Source of the DNA: Vicia villosa
Lineage: Eukaryota > Streptophyta > Magnoliopsida > Fabales > Fabaceae
Direction: 5' to 3'
Length of the DNA stretch: 64,000 nt
NCBI RefSeq assembly: GCF_029867415.1
Contig: NC_081184.1
Location: 113,791,476 to 113,855,475, forward strand
Both the position numbers and the translations under genes were made by a program. Positions 46,099 through 58,140 of the stretch are shown here, piece after piece (position 1 is the stretch's first letter; every line of letters starts with the position of its first letter). The notes under the pieces were generated by a model. It ran no database searches. It saw nothing but the letters and a program-made list of their open reading frames with translations, and had not been told where the DNA came from.

Positions 46099-47193
46099 GC
46101 TGCCCCTGTTCAATCTTCTTGAACCTGAAGAGGTAGAAGATGATTGGACACTAAAATGCCCTGAAATTTGCTTGCGTAGGGAAGGAGTTCTGTGGGAGAT
46201 GGGCTTATAGATGCCACCTATTTGTTTGACAAGATGCTTGTCCAGAGCATATGCTCTTCATACCAGGATCATATTGATCGTATCTGAGGAGAGAGGAAGT
46301 AATGTCTTACATAAGACCACCTGAAGAGGTTCCTGAATAGGGTGTATCGAAGGTTGATGCGAAGAAGCTTAGGCTTAGGAAGAATGTCTTGGAGAAGACT
46401 AACTAAGGAGTTCTATAAAAGAACTAGGTATATCTTAGAAAAGGTTGGATAAATATTTTAAGAAGGCTACCTAGAAAGGCATGATATGTCTTAAATAAGA
46501 CTCACCTAGAAAGGCTCCTAAATAGGATACGGGATATCTTAAACAAGACTTACCTAGAAAGATTCCTGTAAAGGGAACGATATGTTTTAAACAAAACTAT
46601 CTAGAAATATTCCTATAAAGGGAACGATATGTTTTAAACAAAACTATCTAGAACGATTCCTATAAAGGGAACGATATGTTTTAAACAAAACTATCTAGAA
46701 AGATTCCTATAAAGGGAACGATATGTTTTAACCAAAACTATCTAGAAAGATTCCTATAAAGGGAACGATATGTTTTAAACAAAACTACCTATAAAGGTTC
46801 CTATAAAGGACATAAGACGTTTTAAACAAAACTACCTAGAAAGGTTCCTATAAAGGTCGTGAGATGTTTTAAACAAAACTACCTATAAAGGCTATGAAAT
46901 ATTTTAAACAAAACTACCTAGAAAGGTTCCTATAAAGGTCGTGGAACGTTTTAAACAAAACTACCTAGAAAGGTTCCTATAAAGGATACGAAGCATTCTA
47001 AACAAAACTACCTACAAAGGTTAGGATATGTCTTAAACAAGACTGCTTGGAAACATTAGGATAATTGTCTTGGACAAGACTACCTGGATAGGTAAGAAAT
47101 TCTTTGATTGCTTCTGGATTGTCTTTGAAGAAAGACTTGGGATGAGGTATTAGAATTGTATCTGTTAAGATAGAATCGTTGATACGATCGCAT
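46099..47193 (-). mobile_element. second Ogre-like internal 3' fragment
   Basis: It matches 36702-37794 closely, including the 47-bp repeats, and stops at ...gatacgatcg. Array unit sequence resumes at cagttaatg (47194). Confidence 0.9.
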
Positions 47194-50100
47194 CAGTTAA
47201 TGTAATATTGTCTAACAGACGGTCATACGCACAAATGAAGCATCCCAATTCTCATATAAAAAGAATTGTTAGATCATTTCTACGATCCTACGAGCATCGA
47301 TTAGTTTACTGTATTAGAAATTCAATAAAAATACCACAACTCTAATAACAATATTGACATTGATAAAGTTATGTATATGGAGCATAATAGATTAACCTAG
47401 GACATTTTCTGTATTATTAAGGAATTGATTGCAACCTATCACAAACATGATTTTTCGTGCAATACATGTTTATTTAAGATAGAATTGATTTTGCCTCTAA
47501 ACCTCTTATAGTAAAAGTAATAAAAAGGTAATTTTGGCTTTAGCTTAACATTTAGAGAACAAGAATCCAAATATAAAACACTTCACCTCAAGCTCAATCT
47601 TATGTCTTAACCGAACAATGAAATTATAGAAAAGTATATTATTACTTTAACTGAATCAATAAGGGAAAAACCTGCATCTGTAGTAATAACAAGATATTTG
47701 ATATCATATTCATTAGCGTACTCATACTGCTCGCTAAGACTTGGAAGGACGGGGACAAAATGAATAACGGAACTTTAGATTATAATCCTAAATTATACAA
47801 ATCAAAATTGCTTAGAAAACTCAACCTTAAAGTCCTCTTGCCATAATTCAAAAAATAGCTCCATGCGCTCCACCAACAGACCATTACCTCCTCCTGAGCA
47901 CACAAGGATACCACCTCCTCTTGAGCACACAAGAATATTGATGCTAACTTCATTTCTGAAACAGTTGAGAAAGTCAAATGTGTATATATGAACCCATCAT
48001 CAACTAAGCCAACTTCTATTAAGTACTTCTGCTATTTGTGTTCATGTTAGCGTGCACACCACACTCATGGGCACTACTGTATAATTGAAAAGCCAATGCT
48101 AAGGAGATTATAGTGTAAAAAATAAGAAAACCAATAAAAAATGTGACCTTAAGGATACTAACCGATTGAGTACAGAACAATTTCGAATTATTGTTTCTAA
48201 GGTCAGGCAGGGCTAGTTCCCACACCAGTGGGGGAATTTCCGTTCTGCATAGTAGAAAAGACAGACTATTAGAAACAACGTAAAACTCCTAGTCAAAAGA
48301 AGCTTTAAGTTGTCTAAGATTGCTACATGCAGGAAGAAAACATCCTGAACAACTGAAGCAGATGCAAAAGAAACATGCCGATATCATCAGTTAAGTTAAC
48401 TGACACTAATATGTTGAGCGTAAAGGTAACAAAAAGTATTGATAGCACAAGTGACAAACTATCACATTCAATAAGAACTTAATCATACTCAGACCAATGA
48501 CTTTAAGCATGATTAGTTGATAACACAACAAGGGACCAAAGCAAGTAACAATCAAATTAAATAATGGTTAAAAATACATAGAAATACGGATTTTGAACAT
48601 TACGCTAAAATAATAGAGAAAGTAGTGCAAAAACTGCCAAGGACATTTTCTTTCCTATCATATACAGTTCAGAATTCAGATATAAATACCTTTTCTCCTC
48701 TACATTTAATATCTTGTTTTATTAGGCTGGGGATCTTATTGTGAGTTTCTAGTTCTTCGTTCTTAATTTTTAAAGTCAATATCAAAATCAAATTTTGTTT
48801 GGATAAAACAGGGATGAGCTGGGTTTTCACAAAAGTTAACAATTGTTTTCAAGTAATAATTATATATAGGAAGTAGAAAATGAAGGGCAATGCCTACTTA
48901 GACTAAGTAATGCCATCTAAAAATATACTTTTTGGTTGAGCATAATGCCTACTTAGACTAAGTAATGTCATTTAAATATAATTTACTATGTTCATTTAAA
49001 GAGTCACGCATTAGATATGATATGACTTGATGAAAAAGTGTTTATAATGGGAGCCATACGTCGCCAGATAAATCGATTTTGTTAGTTAAGTTAGACCAAA
49101 ATCCAAATTTTAAGATGGTTTCGAATTGTTATGCAGGATTGAGTTAAATCCAAACTCATTCTAAAATGTTAAAAAAAAATTATAGTGAATCTTGACGGAT
49201 GTTGTAATTCTAGTTTAGTTTGAAGAGCATTAATATAGTTGGTGAAAATTGAAGGATCAGTCTTCAGAGAATTAGAACTCGGTGTGAATCGGCAACAAAA
49301 AATGATAAATAGCACAAATATTGTGGAAACACATAACTGTTGGGTATAAACCAGGCACTACAAATATTGACCAAAAACTTGTCGGAATATGCGAAAAACA
49401 CGAATGTTTCGTTTTTCCGAAAAACTCAATATTTCATATTTTTGAATAAAATTCGTTTTTTTTGTTAAAAATTGATTTTTCTTCCTTTTGTTGAAAAGCC
49501 TGATTTCCTGTTTTTCCAAAAATCTTGATTTTTTTTCAATTCTGAAGACAAGAAAATTGATTCCTTCGTTTTTTCGAAAAAAAAACTCAATTTTTACCTT
49601 TTCCTGATAAACGTGATTGTTTTGTTTTTCTAAAAAAATACATTATTTCGTTTTTCCGAGAGCTATATACATATTTACATCATGACATTACTGTACAACA
49701 AAATCCTAAAAAAATAAGGAGGTGAGGAATCATATAAAGCTGCAAAATTGATGTACATAATTCTGTTCTATATTTTGGAAGGGATTGGAACCATCCCGTT
49801 GATAGAATTCTTTTTTCCAAATCCCGTAGATAATATGTCTAGCTTTTGAATAAAACAAAAGCAGTGATATTTAACCAAGAACACTTCATCTATTCATGTT
49901 TCAGGGAAAAACAACTTAGCTTTAAAGAACAGTCGATCAAATCCATATGGAGGGGTCACTAAATGGTGTTGCCATAGTATCTGATAAAAACTTGACTAGG
50001 TTCTCTCGAAGAACTAACATGTCACCCCCCAAATTATACATGCCACCCCTCAAACCTACGAAAAAAATCATACTGTCCAACTGTCATACCCCAATTTTTG

Positions 50101-52617
50101 ACCTAAGATACCACCTCATATCATAGCATATGCATCATTTGCATCTCTAACAAAATTGCATAGCTTGTGTTTGCTACTTGTGACTCAGCAGGATTTAATC
50201 AGGAAATCACTCATCAGTACAAGTAACAATCAATTAGGGTTTTGTTCTCCCTTCATATCAAATGAATCATCTTCATCAATAATCAACATTTGGTCCTCAG
50301 AGATTCATTTCAACAAACTCAACAGCTTTGAATCGACTGAATTAGGGTTTTGACTGAAGATAGCACACCCCTGACTTTTGCTCAGGATTTGACCTAATGA
50401 CTTGGGACATGACCTCAAGACCCCAAGTACATCACTTTGACCTAATCCATTGGCTCAAGACATCTCCTACACAAAGATTGATCAGACAAATCCTCAGATC
50501 AGGGTTTTGAACTATCAGGGACTGAAATCAGGGATCACATTTGGGAAACCCTAAAAATCCCCAGGAAGTCAATCAAAGGTTTCAATCATCCTCAAATAAT
50601 CCCTATGACAATATCCAATGGAAATTGCATCTCAATTCAAGACCTACAGTCATCAATCTCATCAAGTCGACAATTAGGGTTTTTGACCTAATTCACTGAA
50701 CAACTGACTTTTTAATCAGGAAATGGTGCCACAACTCAAAACATGGCTCAATATCCTCTAATGCTTCAATGTGATCCATTCATACCATTCATATGGTGAG
50801 GATAGCATGTTTCATTTGAAATCTCCAGAAACGCGATTCGTCTGAAAAAGTCAACTGTACAAGATCACCATTGACTTTTGGGGAATTTTGGTCAACCATG
50901 ACTTTTGAAGTTTTAAATCATCAATATATGATATGAGAAGTCATTTGATCAAGAGAAATCAAGAAAATCAATCAAGAATCAAAAAGTCAAAAGTTTGACT
51001 TTTCATACTTAGAAAAATTTCTAAGTGTTTTTCATGGTTTTTTCCAAACTTTGAAGAGGAATTTCTCAAAATTTCACCTACAAACTGAAAAAAACTTCCA
51101 ACATGAAAGTTGTAGATTTTGATCCAATAAACAACTTTGACACATATAATATTTTTCCGTAAGATCAACCATTTAAGAGATATGGAGCTTCAAAGTTGGT
51201 ACTTTTTGAAAACTTCACTTAAAACTTCATTTTTCTCAAAGTTCATGGATCTTTTTCACCCATTTCCTTAAAGGTCTTGAAGAAACTTTCAACTAGGGTT
51301 TTGAAGTATGCAACATGAGCTTTCCAAAATGTCCAAGAGCATGAAAAAATATGGAGTGTAGCTATGGTTTTGAATTATGCATTTAGTTATCATTTTCACT
51401 TGAATTTTCACCATTTTTCACTAAGTTTCAAGACTACATGACCTATAATCCAAGCAATGATGCAAAGAGGCAATAATTGAAGATATTTTCTCTGATTTGA
51501 GATCAGAATGGAAGAGGATAAGAAGCTTGAGTTTTAACCATGGTTTGGTCACTTTAACCATTTTGCATTAAATGTAAAAGATTCCTTTTTATCTCTTAAG
51601 CCAAATCATCAAACTTTGATCAAGTTGCAAAGCTCTGAGTTCAGACTCTTTGGCCTATAAATAGAGGTCCAAACTCCATTCAAAAACACACCAAAGTCTC
51701 ACAAATTATAGGCTTTCTCTTTCTTTCTTAGAATGCAAGTTTCTTAAGTTTCTAAGAGGTACAAAACTCAACCTTCAAACCCTTGAAGTTATGGCCAAAG
51801 TGATGGTTCTAGCAACTCATAAACATCATATGGGATGTGTTTGAACCACTCACACACCCCAAAACACCTGAAAACTCAAAATCATCATCTCACCTCCAAA
51901 TATGCATAACATGAGACTTATCATGCCAATTTTTGTTCAGGCTCAATTCTGTCCAAACTACCACTTCTAACATCATCCATATATCACATATGAACTATCC
52001 AATCCATCACATATAGCCAATAACCTCGGAATCATCAAATTCGATTCACTCTTGAAGCTTATGCAGATCGGGTACCATGGCCATGCCCAGATGAATTCAG
52101 ATGGTTCCAAGCATCCAGACACCTTCCATAAGGTCCATTGAAGCTATCCGGATCATCAAACAACTTCTGTAACACCTCCAAGCAAGAATTCGATTCTCAG
52201 TTGTGCCGTTTTTAAGGTAAGTGCTCATGAACTTCAAACTCATACTTGCACGCATCATAAATGAAATGTGAGCATACCATCTTGTTTCTGCACCTATGAG
52301 GATCATTAACCCTCAATCAATTGCATCATAACTTGCACATACACGATTTCACATTGAATTTCAGTTCTAGGGTTCTTCATGTTCATGCGAAAATTGACCC
52401 CCTTAGAGCAAAAATAAATGAATTATGAGGGCACCATCATGTTCCTCGTGAAAAACCGAGTGAGATAGACCCTTTACTTGATCAATTTGGTTCAGTTTCA
52501 AAGAATTTCAAAATTCAGTTGAAGGTGTGTTCTTGGCGCCAGATTTTGTTCAAAGTTTTCAAATATTTGTTTTAAAATATAATTGAATGGACGCGTGTGA
52601 ATAACAAGCTGCACGCG

Positions 52618-52690
52618 CAGCTCAGTTGGTTGTTGTTTTGGCTGGTAAGTATAAGGGCGTGGGTTCAAACCCTGGTGAAGACAAACCATT
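52618..52690 (+). repeat. tRNA-like segment inside the solo LTR
   Basis: A-box-like CAGCTCAGTTGG lies at 52618-52629 and B-box GGGTTCAAACCC at 52671-52682, followed by a T-run. It may be a SINE head or a domesticated pol III motif. Confidence 0.5.
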
Positions 52691-53305
52691 TTTTTTAACA
52701 CTATTTTCTTTCATTTTTCTTCACAACTTTAATTAATCATTTAACTAACCAAATCAATTCATTTTTGCTTCATTTTTTAAACACTATTCATTTAATATAT
52801 ATATTTTAAGGATATCAAAAAAAATCATCAAAAAATATTTATTTGATACATTTTTAAATAGGTTTAAAATGACTTATTTTTAAGTATTTTTAATACTTTA
52901 AATATTGTTTTTTTTCATTTAATTTTAACCTAATCACTTGTAAATATTTTTTGAATAAACCCTAATCATCTAAGTGTTAATTGAACACAATCTTTTTGTC
53001 TATCTTGATTAATTTAACTCCTTTCAAAATTCAAACCATTCTAAAACGAGCAATCGTTCTTTTCAAAACGATAAACCATTTTCTTTTGATTTTCAAAGAA
53101 AACTATTGATTAAATCTTTTTAATTGATCAATTGATTTTCAAAACGAAGTGGGGCCTCTCGAATATTAGAGAGTGTAAGTCCCATTTCTTTTCCTTTTGT
53201 ACAGTTTTTTAAACAATAAAACTTCTTCAAAATAAAATCTTTTCAAACAATTTTCAAATCATTTTCAAAACAACCAAACTTCAAAGAAACAAAGCTTTTC
53301 AATAT

Positions 53306-53517
53306 ACCATGGGCCTCCATGTAGGTATAAGTCCCAAGCCCTTTTGTACATACCCATTCCAGTACATGAAACTAGGTATTTCATTGTACGTCTTTTTGTA
53401 CATATCTCGATCAGTTTGATTTTTAACTTTGAATAACAAACCAAAAATGAAGGTTTCTTTAAATCTTCCCAAAAATACCATGGGCCTCCATGTAGGTATA
53501 AGTCCCAAGCCCTTTTG
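53306..53517. repeat. ~40-bp direct repeat pair in the solo LTR
   Basis: Two copies begin atgggcctccatgtaggtat, at ~53309 and ~53480. Confidence 0.8.
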
Positions 53518-53874
53518 GAAATACCTGTTTACATAGCTTTGAATAAATTCAAGTGGACCTCTCCCCGAGTATAAGTCCCGAGCCCCGTGTATACAAATGG
53601 ATCATGCTTACAGGTATATTTCCTTCATAAACTCCATTATATACACACACTCTGTCATATATATAATTGTTCGTACCTGTTCATGTTTGTTCATACTTGT
53701 TCATGTTTGTTCATATGTGTGATATGTGTGCTTGTTCAACTTAGTACAACACTAGGTTCCCCATAGCCTCCTATTGGGCTTCGTGCAAAGAATCTCCCTA
53801 GTTTAGGTTAGGACATAGAGTATGGTTTCCCGGTGAAATCGCTCTAAGAGCTCAAACCAACTATACCATGCCTC

Positions 53875-54045
53875 CCCTTGGGCTTTGTACAAACGAGTGA
53901 CCCTCCCATAGCCTCCTCTTGGGCTTACAATGCAAGGACCCTGGATTGTCCCTCCCATAGCCTCCTCTTGGGCTTACAATGCAAGGACCCTCGGATAGCC
54001 TCCTCTTGGGCTTCGTACAAGGACCCACGGGCTTCTTATAAGCAT
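53875..54045. repeat. tandem repeats with cctcctcttgggctt
   Basis: Four spaced copies of gcctcctcttgggctt occur, two of them followed by acaatgcaaggaccct. They are inside the solo LTR. Confidence 0.75.
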
Positions 54046-54149
54046 CCCCCAATATCCAAAACAAATACCCTAGGAGATTAGACATTTTTCATCTCTATGC
54101 TAGGAGTATCTCTTCTATATCATCACAAACAATCAATCAATCAAAATCA

Positions 54150-54370
54150 AACTTTTTGCCACAAGGCTGGCTAATCAATCAAACTTCTTTTTTGCCACAA
54201 GGCTGGCTAATCAATCAAACCGTTTTGCCACCATACTGGCTGATTAATCAAAGTTTTTGTCACAAGGCTGACTTCATTGAAACTTTTGCCACGAGGCTGG
54301 CTGATTAATCAAAACTTTTTGTCACAAGGCTGACTTCATTGAAAGTTTTTGCCACAAGGCTGGTTAAACA
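54150..54370. repeat. tandem repeats with gccacaaggctggctaatcaa
   Basis: Six or more variants of ttttgccacaaggctggct spaced 30-45 bp lie in the 3' part of the solo LTR. Confidence 0.8.
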
Positions 54371-57300
54371 AACAAAAATCAAACAGATGTATGTGATGAT
54401 ATAGATTAGATACATCTAGCATTTAGACGACATTTGTCTATTTTCCTTTGCTTCCACTAGCATAAGTGGGAACTACGATTGCTCTGACTTTCTCAACATC
54501 CCTTTGAGAATACGTAGGCACAAGGTCGATCCTTGGCGAGCAAAACAAAACACAAAAAACCATTCAAACCTTAGCACCCGTAGACCCCGAGCTACAGATG
54601 CTCTGATTCCCTCTAAGGGATATGTATGCAGAGGATCGCGATGATCTTTGCGAGCATAATCAAACAAACACCTTAGGTCCCACCTACTTCACAACAGAAC
54701 CTCTCAACAACATGGAATGAAAAACAAAGCAAAGAAACCTATAGAGTACTATAGATACGTTGGGTGCTAATACCTTCCCTTCGTATAACCAACCCTCTTA
54801 CCCAAGATCTCTCCCCCCACTTTTAGGTTATTGCAGCTTTTTTCCTTTTCCTCCTTTGGAAATAATAAAAAGTTTGGTCGATACAAAAGAAAAATCATTT
54901 TTTATGAGCACTCGAGCCCAAAGAAGGCATCAGGTGTCTCATCCCACAAAAAAGAGGAACAAAACGATTTTTCGCCCGCGACACCAACCAATTTTCATTA
55001 TCACATTTTAACAAATTTACGTAAAATCCTAAAAAATAAGCGGTGGGGAATCGAATAATGTTGCAACTAAAGCTGCAAAATTGATGTAAATAATTCTGTT
55101 CTATATCTTGAAAGGATTAGAGACCATCCTGTTGATATAATTCTTTTTGCCAAAATCATGTAGATAAATCTATCTAGCCATCTATTCATGTTTGAAGTAA
55201 AATCTATCAAACCCATATGGAGGGGTTTCTAAATTGTGTTGCCATAGCATCATCTATCAAACTCATATGGAGGAGTTTCTAAATTGTGTTGTCATAGCAT
55301 CTGATAGAAACTTGACTAGGTTCTCTCTCTCTCAACATTTTTCTCCTTCTTAAGTTCAAGATGTCGAACCTGGAGGCATTTTAAACCAGTTAATGTAATA
55401 TTGTCTAACAGACGGTCATACGCACAAATGAAGCATTCCAATTCTCATATAAAAAGAATTGTTAGATCATTTCTACGATTCTACGAGCATCGATTAGTTT
55501 ACTGTATTAGAAATTCAATAAAAACACCACAACTCTAATAACAATATGGACATTGATAAAGTTATGTATATGGAGCATAATAGATTAACCTAGGACATTT
55601 TCTGTATTATTAAGGAATTGATTGCAACCTATCACAAACATGATTTTTCGTGCAATACATGTTTATTTAAGATAGAATTGATTTTGCCTCTAAACCTCTT
55701 ATAGTAAAAGTAATAAAAAGGTAATTTTGGCTTTAGCTTAACATTTAGAGAACAAGAATCCAAATATAAAACACTTCACCTCAAGCTCAATCTTATGTCT
55801 TAACCGAACAATGAAATTATAGAAAAGTATATTATTACTTTAACTGAGTCAATAAGGGAAAAACCTGCATCTGTAGTAATAACAAGATATTTGATATCAT
55901 ATTCATTAGCGTACTCATACTGCTCGCAAAGACTTGGATCAAGGACGGGGACAAAATGAATAACGGAACTTTAGATTATAAACCTAAATTATACAAATCA
56001 AAATTGCTTAGAAAACTCAACCTTAAAGTTCTCTTGCCATAATTCAAAAAATAGCTCCATGCGCTCCACCAACAGACCATTACCTCCTTCTGAGCACACA
56101 AGGATACCACCTCCTCTTGAGCACACAAGAATATTGATGCTAACTTCATTTCGGAAACATTTGAGAAAGTCAAATGTGTATATATGAACCCATCATCAAC
56201 TAAGCCAACTTCTATTAAGTACTTCTGCTATTTGTGTTCATGTTAGCGTGCACACCACACTCATGGGCACTACTGTATAATTGAAAAGCCAATGCTAAGG
56301 AGATTATAGTGTAAAAAAATAAGAAAACCAATAAAAAATGTGACCTTAAGGATACTAACCGATTGAGTACAGAACAATTTCGAATTATTGTCTCTAAGGT
56401 AAGGCAGGGCTAGTTCCCACACCAGTGGGGGAATTTCCGTTTTGCATAATAGAAAAGACAGACTATTAGAAACAACGTAAAACTCCTAGTCAAAAGAAGC
56501 TTTAAGTTTTCTAAGATTGCTACATGCAGGAAGAAAACATCCTGAACAACTGAAGCAGATGCAAAAGAAACATGCCGATATCATCAGTTAAGTTAACTGA
56601 CACTAATATGTTGAGCGTAAAGGTAACAAAAAGTATTGATAGCACAAGTGACAAACTACCACATTCAATAAGAACTTAATCATACTCAGACCAATGACTT
56701 TAAGCATGATTAGTTGATAACACAACAAGGGACCAAAGCAAGTAACAATCAAATTATATAATGGTTAAAAATACATAGAAATACGGATATTGAACATTAT
56801 GCTAAAATAATAGAGAAAGTAGTGCAAAAACTACCAAGGACATTTTCTTTCCTTTCATATACAGTTCAGAATTCAGATATAAATACCTTTTCTCCTCTAC
56901 ATTTAATATCTTGTTTTAATAGGCTGGGATCTTATTGTGAGTTTTTAGTTCTTCGTTCTTAATTTTGAAAGTCAATATCGTAATCAAATTTTGTTTGGAT
57001 AAAACAGGGATGAGCTGGGTTTTCACAAAAGTTAACAATTGTTTTCAAGTAATAATTATATATAGGAAGTAAAAAATGAAGGGCAATGCCTACTTAGACT
57101 AAGTAATGCCATCTAAAAATATACTTTTTGGTTGAGCATAATGCCTACTTAGACTAAGTAATGTCATTTAAATATAATTTACTATGTTCATTTAAAGAGT
57201 CACGCATTAGATATGATATGACTTGATGAAAAAGTGTTTATAATGGGAGCCATACGTCGCCAGATAAATCGATTTTGTTAGTTAAGTTAGACCAAAATCC

Positions 57301-58140
57301 AAATTTTAAGATGGTTTCGAATTGTTATGCAGGATTGAGTTAAATCCAAACTCATTCTAAAATGTTAAAAAAAAATTATAGTGAATCTTGACGGATGTTG
57401 TAATTCTAGTTTAGTTTGAAGAGCATTAATATAGTTGGTGAAAATTGAAGGATCAGTCTTCAGAGAATTAGAACTCGGTGTGAATCGGCAACAAAAAATG
57501 ATAAATAGCACAAATATTGTGGAAACACATAACTGTTGGGTATAAACCAGGCACTACAAATATTGACCAAAAACTTGTTGGAATATGCGAAAAACACGAA
57601 TGTTTCGTTTTTCCGAAAAACTCAATATTTCATATTTTTGAATAAAATTCGTTTTTTTTGTTAAAAACTGATTTTTCTTCCTTTTGTTGAAAAACCTGAT
57701 TTCCTGTTTTTCCAAAAATCTTGATTTTTTTTCAATTCTGAAGACAAGAAAATTGATTCCTTCGTTTTTTCGAGAAAAAAAACTCAATTTTTACCTTTTC
57801 CTGATAAACGTGATTGTTTTGTTTTTCTGAAAAAATACATTATTTCGTTTTTCCGAGAGCTATATACATATTTACATCATGACATTACTGTACAACAAAA
57901 TCCTAAAAAAATAAGGAGGTGAGGAATCATATAAAGCTGCAAAATTGATGTACATAATTCTGTTCTATATTTTGGAAGGGATTGGAACCATCCCGTTGAT
58001 AGAATTCTTTTTTCCAAATCCCGTAGATAATATGTCTAGCTTTTGAATAAAACAAAAGCAGTGATATTTAACCAAGAACACTTCATCTATTCATGTTTCA
58101 GGGAAAAACAACTTAGCTTTAAAGAACAGTCGATCAAATC

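Larger units (their letters stand above)
33527..47193 (-). mobile_element. Ogre-like Ty3/gypsy element lacking pol, LTR-internal-LTR-internal
   Basis: On the minus strand the LTRs begin TGTCATACCCC and end GGTTGCTACA. The order on the + strand is LTR a (33527-36701), internal (36702-42926), LTR b (42927-46098) and a second internal 3' end (46099-~47193), which is truncated against array DNA. The PBS is tRNA-Arg type and a gag remnant is present. Pol is absent: the internal part is ~6.2 kb including a 1.4 kb insertion. The extra internal piece implies unequal recombination between tandem or sister copies, followed by deletion. Confidence 0.85.
33424..48236 (-). pseudogene. GCN2-like 3' gene fragment, unit 2 (split and partly deleted)
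   Basis: The GVGTS/LETII exon lies at ~48170-48236, the NEVSI...ENFK exon at ~47815-47955 and the FVPVLDPSL...DSVK exon at ~47640-47765. The final VRHLELKKEK exon is absent through the 434 bp deletion. Only the outermost exon-end copy (33424-33470) remains left of the inserted Ogre-like element. Confidence 0.82.
32305..48823. repeat. array unit 2 (split by Ogre-like element, 434 bp missing)
   Basis: Unit sequence is 32305-33526 and ~47194-48823. Compared with unit 4 it lacks the segment equivalent to 58241-58674, so the last GCN2 exon is gone. The flanking pieces otherwise align collinearly. Confidence 0.92.
50077..54988 (+). mobile_element. Ogre solo LTR with target duplication ccaac
   Basis: The LTR is 50082-54983 (4902 bp), from TGTCATACCCC to GCCCGCGACA, flanked by ccaac on both sides (50077-50081, 54984-54988). 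The sequence ttgggtgctaataccttccc near its end is typical of legume Ogre LTRs. No internal region is present, so this is the product of LTR-LTR recombination. The array unit reads through cleanly when it is removed. Confidence 0.93.
49943..56432 (-). pseudogene. GCN2-like 3' gene fragment, unit 3 (split by solo LTR)
   Basis: All four exon segments lie right of the solo LTR: GVGTS ~56370-56432, NEVSI ~56020-56155, FVPVLDPSL ~55830-55960 and VRHLELKKEK at 55365 and below. The copied exon end at 49943 lies left of the LTR. In this copy the 'LSEQ' codons read tttgcgagcag, changing Ser to Cys, and the CT run is long, so the last exon is frameshifted. Confidence 0.85.
48824..57019. repeat. array unit 3 (split by Ogre solo LTR)
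   Basis: Unit sequence is 48824-50081 and 54989-57019. Removing 4907 bp (LTR plus one 5 bp duplication) gives 3289 bp, exactly the length of units 4 and 5. Confidence 0.95.
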
